NCBI GenBank assembly: GCA_964463655.1
Contig: CAYXDG010000105.1
Coordinates: 1 to 10,249, forward strand
DNA length: 10,249 nt
Direction: 5' to 3'
Source: Halothece sp964463655
GTDB taxonomy: Bacteria; Cyanobacteriota; Cyanobacteriia; Cyanobacteriales; Rubidibacteraceae
The notes beneath the pieces are model-generated. The model saw only the letters and a program-made list of their open reading frames with translations. It was not told the DNA's origin and did no database searches. A program made the translations under genes and the position numbers. This document shows positions 1-7,000 of the stretch, piece after piece (position 1 is the stretch's first letter; each line of letters opens with the position of its first letter).

Positions 1-3000
1 ATTACCTGACTACCATTGGCGCATCGGTTACTCCAGTAACGAACATAATCCTATCCTTGACTTTTACATTCCAGCCTTAGAACGGTCTGTTAATTACGAT
101 CGCAAATCAGGCTTTTTTAATAGTAGCATCCTCAGTAAAGTCGCTCAGGGATTAGGCGCAATGCTAGATAACAATGGTAAAATGCGTTTAATTATGGGCT
201 GTCAGTTTAACTCCCAAGATTTAGAAGCGATTCAACAAGGATACGCACTGCGAGACGCTTTAACCACTCGCCTTGATTATGAATTAACCCCTCCTGAAAC
301 TTTCGCCCAACTGAAACATTTTGAAATTCTCAGTTGGCTAATTCAAAACCAAGATTTAGATATTAAAATCGCTATTCCTCTCCTAACAAATGGACTTCCT
401 GAATCATCAGAAAAACAAATTGATCCACAACATATCTTCCATGAAAAAGTGGGAATCTTTACCGATGCTGAGAATAACCAATTAGTTTGTTTTGGTTCTA
501 ATAATGAATCCTTAAGTGGCTGGGAACAAAATGTTGAATCCTTCCATGTTTACTGTTCATGGGAAGGAGGAAGAGACTTAGAACGAGTTTCAGAAGAAGT
601 ATTTCGCTTTGAACAACTTTGGAATAATTTTGCACCGAATATTCAAACCTTTGAAGTTCCCGAAGCAGTGCGTCAAAAACTCTTACGCTACACTCCAAAT
701 ACCAAACCCAGATGGAATCAAAAAGTAGAATTCGATACTCGTCCTCTCCCTAACACTCAAACCAATAACGAACAACTAATAACCAATAACGAACCACAAA
801 TAACCAACGAAGAAAAACAACAATGGGAAACATTATTTAATCTTCCCAACCATAAAGGATGCTTAGATTTTTGTTTGCAATCAATTCCCATTACCCCTTG
901 GTTACATCAAGTTAAAATTCTCCGTCGTGTCGCAAAACAATTTCCTCAGAGTTTCCTGATTGCTGATGAAGTTGGACTCGGAAAAACCATTGAAACAGGG
1001 TTAGTTTTACGCTATCTTCTGATTAGCCAACAAGTCCAAAGAGTGTTAGTGCTTTCCCCAGCAAGTGTCCAAAAACAATGGCAAGAAGAACTAAGAGAAA
1101 AGTTTAATTTATACTTTTGGAGTTATACGAAAGGAACGTTTCAAGACTGTTATGGAAACACTGAAAATCAGGAGAACTTTACCAATCCTTGGAACAGTAA
1201 AGATTTAGTTTTAGCCTCTAGTCATTTAATGCGCCGTCAAGAAAGAATGGAGGAATTACTAGAAGCAAAGTCTTGGGATTTAGTAGTATTAGATGAAGCC
1301 CATCACGCGAGACGAAAAAGCCCACAAGCGCGGAAAGAGACTCCGAATCGGTTATTAACATTAATGCAACAATTAAGGGAAAGCGGAAAAGCTAAATCGT
1401 TGATTCTTTTATCAGCGACTCCTATGCAAGTTGATCCCATTGAAATCTTTGATCTCCTCCATTTATTTGGCTTAAAAGGACATTGGTATTATGGCGATAA
1501 CTTCTGTAATTATTTTGCCTCTCTAAGCAATCAACCCCATCAAAATACCCTAGAATTTTGGCAACAAATGTCAACAGATTATTTCCGCAATGGGGGAAAG
1601 ACTTGTCCGCGTTTTCAAGATTATCTAAAGACAAAAGATCGCGTTTTAGCTTACCAACTCCAAGATACTTGGGAAAAAGGGAAAAAGATCGCCAACTATA
1701 AATCTTATCTTAACAATAAACCCTTTATTAACGCCTCACGCCAGTATCTCACTGTTAACACACCGCTTAAAGACTATATGTTTCGTCACACTCGTGATAC
1801 TTTGAGAGAGTATTATAAACGGGGAATGCTAGAACGGGATATTCCTACACGCTATGTTCAAGATAACGCCATTAACCTTGAATCTAGCCGTGAAATCCCT
1901 CTTTATCGCGCTGTCAGTGCGTATGTAAGGGATTTTTATCGTCTCGCGCAAAAACAGGAACGCAAAGCATTAGGCTTTTTAATGACTTTGTATCGCAAAC
2001 GTCTGACCAGTTCCTTTTATGCGGTTCGTCAATCGCTTCAACGTCGTTTAGATGGCATTAGTGTCACCGAAGATGATTTAATCGAACTGGATGATGTGGA
2101 TGATGCGGTGATTACAGGGTTAGAATCCTACTTAGCTGAACCCGTTGATCCAAAAGAAGTGGAGTATTTAGAAGACTTGCTGCGTCAGTTTGAGAATACG
2201 GGAGAAGATAGCAAGTTATCGTTTTTAATTGACCTGATTCGTCAAGAATTCCTCGATCGCGAAACCATTCTCATCTTCACCCAATACACCGACACGATGG
2301 ACTATTTGCGAGAATCGCTACAGCAACTCTACGGAACACAGTTAGCTTGTTATTCTGGACGCGGTGGGGAAGTCTATGAAGGGGATAGATGGCGGATTGT
2401 TTCTAAAGAACAGATTAAACGGCGGTTTCGAGATGGTGACATTAAACTGTTAATTGGTACAGAATCAGCCAGTGAAGGGCTAAATTTACAAACCTGTGGT
2501 GTTTTAATCAATTATGACCTCCCTTGGAATCCCATGCGAGTGGAACAACGGATTGGACGACTCGATCGCATTGGACAACGGTATTCTACAGTTAGGATTC
2601 ATAACTTCTACTATGATGGGACAGTAGAGGCGAAAGTTTATCGACGACTGCGCGATCGTATTGATTTATTTGAAAATGTCGTCGGTCATGTCCAACCGAT
2701 TCTCGCCGAAGTTCCCACCTTCATTGAAAAAGCGGTGATGAGTGCTGATCCTGAAGAAGAAGATGTGTTAATGGCGGAATTTGAGCAGAATTTTAATAAT
2801 GTCCAGAGGGAGATGGATGTGGATGATCTGGTTACTAGAGATGTGGAAGCAGATTTAGCGGAAGTGAATGAACCCCTTGCGCGATCGCCGCTTTCGCCAA
2901 AAGATATTGAACAGTTAATGATCAATTCTCAGATTCTTGCTGCGCTGGGAGTGGAATGGGTGGAAATGCGCGATCGCGTCTGGCAACTCAATTATGCAAA

Positions 3001-3169
3001 TAACACTTATCAAGTTACATTTGATCCAGAAGTGTTTGCTGATAATCATTCACTGCGTTTAATGAGTTTTGGCGATCCTCTATTTGAAGAGTTAATAGCC
3101 TGTTGTCAAAAGTCCATTTGTTTCGGATTCCCAACAAAGTCGCCCAAGGCGACTTTCTTACATGACTAA
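1..3169 (+). CDS. PLD-like domain / SNF2-family helicase (5' end outside window, C-terminus probably truncated)
   Basis: Predicted ATP-dependent nucleic-acid translocase of the SNF2/RapA type with an N-terminal phospholipase D-like domain. The frame is open from base 2, and the residues before the first in-window ATG (161) read as normal family sequence (DYHWRIGYSSNEHNP, then ERSVNYDRKSGFF), so the true start lies upstream. Numbering from Met161: PLD-like motif HEK at 94-96 with GSNN at 112-115; a polar linker at 195-222 carrying a heptapeptide repeat; Walker A DEVGLGKT at 269-276; DEAHH at 378-382; SATPMQ at 418-423; ESASEGLNLQ at 768-777; and arginine-finger motif QRIGRLDRIGQ at 796-806. 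All core helicase motifs look intact. An acidic segment follows at about 865-910. After SFGDPLFEEL the sequence changes to a tail encoded partly by a palindromic repeat, suggesting loss of the native C-terminus. Such fusions often occur in defence islands. That role is inferred here, because no partner gene is visible. Confidence 0.9.
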   Translation, partial: LPDYHWRIGYSSNEHNPILDFYIPALERSVNYDRKSGFFNSSILSKVAQGLGAMLDNNGKMRLIMGCQFNSQDLEAIQQGYALRDALTTRLDYELTPPETFAQLKHFEILSWLIQNQDLDIKIAIPLLTNGLPESSEKQIDPQHIFHEKVGIFTDAENNQLVCFGSNNESLSGWEQNVESFHVYCSWEGGRDLERVSEEVFRFEQLWNNFAPNIQTFEVPEAVRQKLLRYTPNTKPRWNQKVEFDTRPLPNTQTNNEQLITNNEPQITNEEKQQWETLFNLPNHKGCLDFCLQSIPITPWLHQVKILRRVAKQFPQSFLIADEVGLGKTIETGLVLRYLLISQQVQRVLVLSPASVQKQWQEELREKFNLYFWSYTKGTFQDCYGNTENQENFTNPWNSKDLVLASSHLMRRQERMEELLEAKSWDLVVLDEAHHARRKSPQARKETPNRLLTLMQQLRESGKAKSLILLSATPMQVDPIEIFDLLHLFGLKGHWYYGDNFCNYFASLSNQPHQNTLEFWQQMSTDYFRNGGKTCPRFQDYLKTKDRVLAYQLQDTWEKGKKIANYKSYLNNKPFINASRQYLTVNTPLKDYMFRHTRDTLREYYKRGMLERDIPTRYVQDNAINLESSREIPLYRAVSAYVRDFYRLAQKQERKALGFLMTLYRKRLTSSFYAVRQSLQRRLDGISVTEDDLIELDDVDDAVITGLESYLAEPVDPKEVEYLEDLLRQFENTGEDSKLSFLIDLIRQEFLDRETILIFTQYTDTMDYLRESLQQLYGTQLACYSGRGGEVYEGDRWRIVSKEQIKRRFRDGDIKLLIGTESASEGLNLQTCGVLINYDLPWNPMRVEQRIGRLDRIGQRYSTVRIHNFYYDGTVEAKVYRRLRDRIDLFENVVGHVQPILAEVPTFIEKAVMSADPEEEDVLMAEFEQNFNNVQREMDVDDLVTRDVEADLAEVNEPLARSPLSPKDIEQLMINSQILAALGVEWVEMRDRVWQLNYANNTYQVTFDPEVFADNHSLRLMSFGDPLFEELIACCQKSICFGFPTKSPKATFLHD
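760..812 (+). repeat. In-frame 21-bp short tandem repeat (STRR-like) in the helicase linker
   Basis: About two and a half copies of a 21-bp unit beginning AACCAATAACGAA occur at 760-780, 781-801 and 802-812. They encode TNNEQLI, TNNEPQI and TNEE. Heptamer-based repeats rich in AACCAATAAC are a known feature of cyanobacterial genomes and are usually intergenic. Here the unit is a multiple of three and sits in the low-complexity linker between the PLD-like and helicase domains, where added residues should be tolerated. A related motif, ATGACTAATGACTAACC, occurs just at and after the stop codon of the same gene (3162-3178). Confidence 0.7.
3136..3156. repeat. Perfect 9-bp hairpin at the 3' end of the helicase gene
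   Basis: The arms AAAGTCGCC (3136-3144) and GGCGACTTT (3148-3156) are exact reverse complements around a CAA loop. The palindrome lies inside the last codons of the helicase frame and encodes part of its atypical tail (TKSPKATF). It resembles the small GC-rich palindromes dispersed in cyanobacterial genomes. Because it is followed by TTTCTT it might also end transcription, but it lacks a clean U-tract. Confidence 0.6.
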
Positions 3170-3183
3170 TGACTAACCAAATC

Positions 3184-3232
3184 ACTGGACATTAATTAAC
3201 CAATGTGTGTGATTCTGTTCGGTTAGTCCAGT
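3184..3232. repeat. Imperfect stem-loop with 6-nt bulge
   Basis: ACTGGAC (3184-3190) pairs with GTCCAGT (3226-3232), and TAACC (3197-3201) pairs with GGTTA (3221-3225). This gives a 12-bp stem interrupted by one 6-nt bulge (3191-3196) and closed by a 19-nt loop. It lies just beyond the helicase stop codon. It has no following U-tract, so a terminator role is weak. It could be a dispersed repeat or a remnant of a mobile-element end. Confidence 0.4.
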
Positions 3233-3268
3233 CTTAGCCCTTCGAGGGGTTTAAACATAAAAATAAAA

Positions 3269-3307
3269 CTTAACCATTCCTTAACCAAATCTGCTAATTT
3301 TTATGAT
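3269..3307 (+). promoter_or_regulatory. Pho-box-like promoter (two tandem CTTAACCA sites and a -10)
   Basis: Two identical octamers CTTAACCA at 3269-3276 and 3280-3287 are separated by 3 bp, an 11-bp period. This fits the described cyanobacterial PhoB/SphR box, tandem PyTTAAPyPy(T/A) octamers spaced by 3 bp. A -10-like hexamer TATGAT lies 14 bp downstream at 3302-3307, which would place a start near 3313-3316 on the plus strand. A third octamer at the expected position (3291-3298) does not match. No gene follows in this direction, so the promoter looks orphaned. The call rests on motif fit alone. Confidence 0.4.
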
Positions 3308-3359
3308 ACGCTGGGGGCTTGGCTAAATTAAGCTAATCAACCACACAATTGGGGGTAGT

Positions 3360-3376
3360 GCGGGCTAGAAGCCCGC
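3360..3376. repeat. GCGGGCT palindromic hairpin repeat
   Basis: GCGGGCT (3360-3366) and AGCCCGC (3370-3376) are exact reverse complements around an AGA loop, preceded by GGGGGTAGT. Palindromes of the type GCGGGCT-AGA-AGCCCGC are, from general knowledge, dispersed in intergenic regions of many cyanobacteria. Its position 53 bp after the Pho-box -10 means it could also be the 3' hairpin of a short transcript, although no U-run follows. Confidence 0.55.
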
Positions 3377-3408
3377 TATGTCTATTCATTCAACGGATTT
3401 CATATTAT

Positions 3409-3513
3409 TTAGGTCAGGATACCAATTTGTAAGCTGGCGTTGTAGTGATGAATAAAGTCCCAGATGGCTTCCAAATGATTCTGGAATTTTTTAGAGAAAG
3501 AAAGACTCTTTCT
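3409..3513 (-). pseudogene. C-terminal remnant of an IS1-family transposase
   Basis: Read on the minus strand, this stretch encodes RKSLSFSKKFQNHLEAIW, then DFIHHYNASLQIGILT and a TAA stop at 3411-3409. It resembles the C-terminus of cyanobacterial IS1-family transposases as I recall it (RKTLSFSKKLENHIGAIW followed by YFIHHYNASL). Only about 34 residues survive. The catalytic part is missing, and upstream sequence is replaced at about 3514 by the terminal repeat of the IS630-type element. No matching IS1 sequence was found beyond that element at 3930-4091, so the rest of the transposase was lost by deletion rather than simply split. The family assignment is from memory of the motif. Confidence 0.6.
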
Positions 3514-3868
3514 TATACCATTTTAAAGAAGTTATGCTAGAGTTATTAAAGTCCTTTTCTTCTTCTGATAATCTGGCTTTCAATCCCGCGATCGCGTCCT
3601 CTCCTATCGCTTTTGATCGCCCTGATTTTGGTTTCAGAGCTAGGAGGGCGCTTAATCCTCGATCGCGGTAACTTTTTAGCCATCTTTGAACTGTTACTCG
3701 ATGCACTCCCAGATAATCAGCTAGGCTAGAAGCGGTTTTTACTCGACTCATTTTCAATAAATACAAGCCCTGTATCTTCTTAAAGTTAGAAACATCTTTT
3801 TGTTCCATTTGTATTTGTTTTAGCTCTTCTGGGTCTTCTTTAATCACTTGCTGATAATCTACTCTCAT
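3491..3868 (-). pseudogene. Truncated IS630-family transposase (N-terminal helix-turn-helix part)
   Basis: A 125-codon frame starts at ATG 3868-3866, with AAGGA about 12 nt upstream. Residues 45-72 (TASSLADYLGVHRVTVQRWL and onward) form a helix-turn-helix typical of the N-terminal DNA-binding domain of IS630/Tc1-mariner transposases. They are followed by the usual GLSALLALKPKSGRS linker and by AIAGLKARLSEEEKDF (93-107). Full-length family members have roughly 340 residues, with a DDE/DDD catalytic domain after this point. Here the family sequence ends at residue 107. The last 18 residues (NNSSITSLKWYKKESFFL) are read from the terminal inverted repeat and then out of frame through the IS1 remnant. 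No catalytic residues are present, so the product cannot transpose, though it might still bind the terminal repeats. Confidence 0.75.
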
Positions 3869-3929
3869 CCTGCTAAATTCCTTACTTCGACACCTCTACT
3901 ACTGTCACATTTCTTTTTCAAAATGGTAT
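3515..3929 (-). mobile_element. Internally deleted IS630-family element (MITE-like, ~415 bp)
   Basis: Terminal inverted repeats are visible. The left end ATACCATTTTAAAGAAG (3515-3531) matches the reverse complement of 3913-3929 at 15 of 17 positions, the first ten being identical. The ends contain the TA dinucleotide (3516-3517 and 3927-3928) expected for a family that targets and duplicates TA. Inside lies only the 5' third of a transposase gene, reading from the right end inwards. The coding homology stops near 3548, only 17 bp short of the left repeat, so the middle and 3' part of the gene have been deleted. Such a copy cannot move by itself but could be mobilised by a full-length relative elsewhere in the genome. 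Confidence 0.65.
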
Positions 3930-3948
3930 TATTTAGGATCGAGCATTC

Positions 3949-4026
3949 ATGACAGAAGTAACCGTTAAACAAAAAGTATTGAAGGCGATCGAGTTAAACT
4001 TACTGAAAACGCGATCACGTTTGTAA
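3949..4026 (+). pseudogene. Short ORF, possible relic of an antitoxin-like gene start
   Basis: This 25-codon frame begins MTEVTVKQKVLKAIE and has AGGA (3935-3938) about 10 nt before the ATG. The opening resembles the first residues of small cyanobacterial antitoxin-like proteins that start MTxxTVKxKVLxAIE. The sequence after residue 15 does not continue that pattern and stops at TAA 4024-4026. Another frame reads LTENAITFVM before a stop at 4029-4031, which would fit a small deletion or frameshift. It lies directly beyond the right end of the IS630-type element. It may equally be chance coding, and the resemblance is weak and from memory. Confidence 0.2.
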
Positions 4027-4041
4027 TGTAACTTTCAAATA

Positions 4042-4053
4042 GCGCGATCGCGC
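4042..4053. repeat. Extended HIP1 palindrome between tamB and the IS debris
   Basis: GCGCGATCGCGC is a 12-bp perfect palindrome that contains the HIP1 octamer GCGATCGC (4044-4051). It lies 39 bp beyond the tamB stop codon. HIP1 is a highly iterated motif of many cyanobacteria. The palindrome has no loop or U-tract suited to a terminator. No convincing terminator for tamB was seen in 4027-4091. Confidence 0.6.
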
Positions 4054-4091
4054 AAAAGATCACCCTTAAATTAAGCAACGTCGATCGAACT

Positions 4092-7000
4092 TTAGAACGA
4101 TCGCTGATAACGCACTCTAAACTCGCTGAAGACATAGTCGTAACCGACCCCGACAAAAGAATTTTCTCCCAGCAAATAGATTCCTTGTACTTGAGGATAA
4201 ATTTCGGCGCGATCCACGCCAATCATCGGTTGAGCTAACTTGGTGGCTTGTTCATTGGCGAAGAAAATTATATCTCGGGCTAGGGGTTCAATCAGGAATT
4301 CTGTCGCACCAAATTGCAACAATTCCTGACCAGTGCTGTTTTCTAATTGTTCAGCCAGACCAATAAATTGCTGTGCTAAGAGTTCTACAATTTCCCCTCG
4401 GGTGCGGGAAGGACTACTGGTCAGTTGTACCGCAGAAGACTCCAAAATTTGTTGGCTGGACTCATTCCCACTGACCACATTCTGACTCAAACACTGTTCT
4501 TCTTGATTTAAATGACTGTCTGAAATTCGATTTGATCGGTCTTGGGGGAAAAAGTCTTCTGGAGTGACAGCACAAGCGTCCTCTTCCGCGATCGCCCCCA
4601 AAGAGGCGAGAATGTCTTGTGCTTGTCCTTTCACTGCCAAATCTACTGTAATTGTATCGGGTCGTCCCACACGGGTCACATCATCTCGCACTTCGTTAGC
4701 TTCACTAGCTTGACCCGCATTACTTGGATCAGTGATTGTAGTTCCCATCTCCACATCTAAATTAGGATTGACAATGGGACGAGAGGGATCGAACACCACT
4801 CGGTTTTCATTGAGACGGGATAGGAAGAAGTCGGTGTTAAACAGAGTGATCTCCCCTCGGTTTAAAGTAATAGTTCCAGAAGAGCGCAAACTGGGAATAT
4901 TGAGGGGAGACCCAGTGAGGGTAAAATCTCCTGTCATGGAGAAGTCATACACAGGGGGACTGCTAAAACGGAAGCCTTCATCTAAAATCACTCGTAATTC
5001 CTGCAATTGGATGTTCACGGGAGGGTCTCCTTGCAGTTTTGCGAAGTCTCCAAACCAACGTTGATAAGCTGGGGAAAGGGTCTGACCGCTTGTTTGGGGG
5101 ATTAACACCTGTCCATCATAAAGACGTGCTTCACCGCTAATAATGGGATTCAAGATCATCCCTGTGAAGGTAACATTGGCATCAGCGCGACCTTTGTAGA
5201 GGTTGGCTAGGTTAAGTCGTCCCTGATCGAGCTTTGCGGTTAATGGCTTATTGAAATCTGGATCACTTTCGCTTAGTGGGACAAAGTAGGGAAAGACTCC
5301 CGCCACTCTCAGATCAGCTTCATCTACCCGTCCCTGTAACGATTCAATGCGGAGGCGATCAGGAGTGAAGTTGGCTTGACCATTGACGATGATTTCTTCT
5401 GCTAAGGCTGTGGTAAACAGCACCGCTTCTTCAAAGGTTGCTGTCCCCGTCAAGTCTAGGTTATCTAGGGCAGCTTCAGGGTTATCTGTGTAAGAAGTTG
5501 TTGCTGTGGCGACGATGTTTCCTTCTCCCCTGCGCCATTCCAGTTGTCCAAAACTCAAGGGGGCTAAGAGGTTAAATGCACCTTCTCGGATTTCCACATT
5601 CGCAGCAATAGTATTTTCAAAGCCAGCTTGGGGAGGGAGGGCGATCGCGCCATTGATTTGAAGATCAATGTCTTGAGGACTGGTGGTTTGCAAGGTTAAC
5701 TGGGTGTCTCTGTAACTAAATTCTCCTCTGAAGTTTTCCTCAATCGCCTGTCCTTGGAAAGAACTATTTTCCAGAGAAAAGTTTCCCTCAACAACTGGTA
5801 TGAGAGGAGTCCCAGAAACAGTCACTTCTGCGCCAATGATCCCTGTTGCATCCACAGGACTGGGAACAAACTGTAAAATGGCATCGAGGGATAAGTTTTC
5901 GATTTTCGCATTGGCTGAGATTTCCTGATTTTGGTTGAACTCTCCCGAGACGGAGATGATCCCTTCTGCAATGATGACACTGGCTTCTTCTAATCTTCCC
6001 ACGCCGTTTTCATAGTTGGCGATGATCGCGAGATCGTTAATGCGTAAAATCCCCGCATCTTCGATAACAAAGCCCAAAATGGGGTTAACGGTAGGGATAC
6101 TAGGACGGGGACGCGCTTCCCAATCTTGCCCACTGATGGCGAGATTAAGGGTGGGATTGTCGATTGTCCCTGCGACATTCGCGTCAATATTTAAGTCTCC
6201 TCGCAGATTCAACTGGTCGGGAAGGTCTGATTGACGGGATATCAGCGCATCTTGCTGGATTTTGGTGACGGTTTGTTGGTGAAGCGCTAAGGTTGAACTG
6301 AGGGTCTCCTCTTGGGGACGGAGGGCAATCGCTCCTAAATCAGCAGCATTCCCCTGATTTTGTCCCCCTGTCAAGGGAGAGAAGTCTTGGACACTGGTAA
6401 TATTGGCTACAGCAAGGATGTCTTGAATTTTCCCATCTTTTAGGGTCAAGTTTCCGCCAATTTCCCCTGAAGCAAGGTTATAGTTTCCTTCAAAGTTAAA
6501 GCGATTTGCGCCAATAATTAAGCGTCCTTGCGAGACATTCGCTTCGTTATTTTCAAACTCAAAACTAATCCCAAACTCTTCTGTTTGGGTTTCCCCAATC
6601 CCTAGTTTCCCGATGCTTAATTGTCCATTGGCGGTTAATGTTCCTAAATTAACACTGGCTTCGGCGTTGACCACACCGCCAACAAAGCCAGGCAAGCCAA
6701 ATGCTTCGGCGGGTGCAATTCTGAACAGATTGAGGGGAAAGTTTTCTATGGTCGCATCAATTTGATTTCCGCTTCCTGTGGCAATGATCGCGATCGCGTC
6801 TTCTTCCCCTTGCTGTTGAGTGATTTCCAAGGCATTCAAACTATAAGGTGCGACACAGGAGGATTCCAGACAAGGGTCAAGGGCTGCTAAAATAATATCA
6901 TTTTCCCCTTCCAGGATTATGTTAATTGCGTCTCCTGTAGAAAAGTTCACCCCTCCTGTCATCACTGGATCAAACACAAGATCATTAAACTTAAAATTTT

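Noticed and set aside
161..163. ATG 161 as the true start of the helicase
   Set aside because: The frame remains open to the window edge and the 53 residues before this ATG read as conserved family sequence, so this Met is internal.
760..812. Possible CRISPR-like array
   Set aside because: The 21-bp units are contiguous with no spacers and are in frame within a gene, so they are a tandem repeat.
498..2925. Several 66-79 codon minus-strand frames under the helicase gene (498-698, 1422-1634, 2686-2925)
   Set aside because: All are antisense to well-conserved helicase or PLD coding sequence and show no features of their own.
3234..3256. CCCT-TCG-AGGG followed by GTTTAAAC as a possible terminator for the helicase gene
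   Set aside because: The stem is only 4 bp with a 3-nt loop and cannot be extended, and GTTTAAAC is merely an AT-rich palindrome.
3965..4222. 85-codon minus-strand open frame overlapping the tamB 3' end
   Set aside because: Half of it overlaps the conserved end of tamB in another frame, and the remainder runs through HIP1-rich spacer. No protein family is recognisable.
4732..5064. 110-codon plus-strand open frame
   Set aside because: Antisense to the conserved C-terminal TamB domain, basic low-information composition, and no ribosome binding site or family features. A shadow frame.
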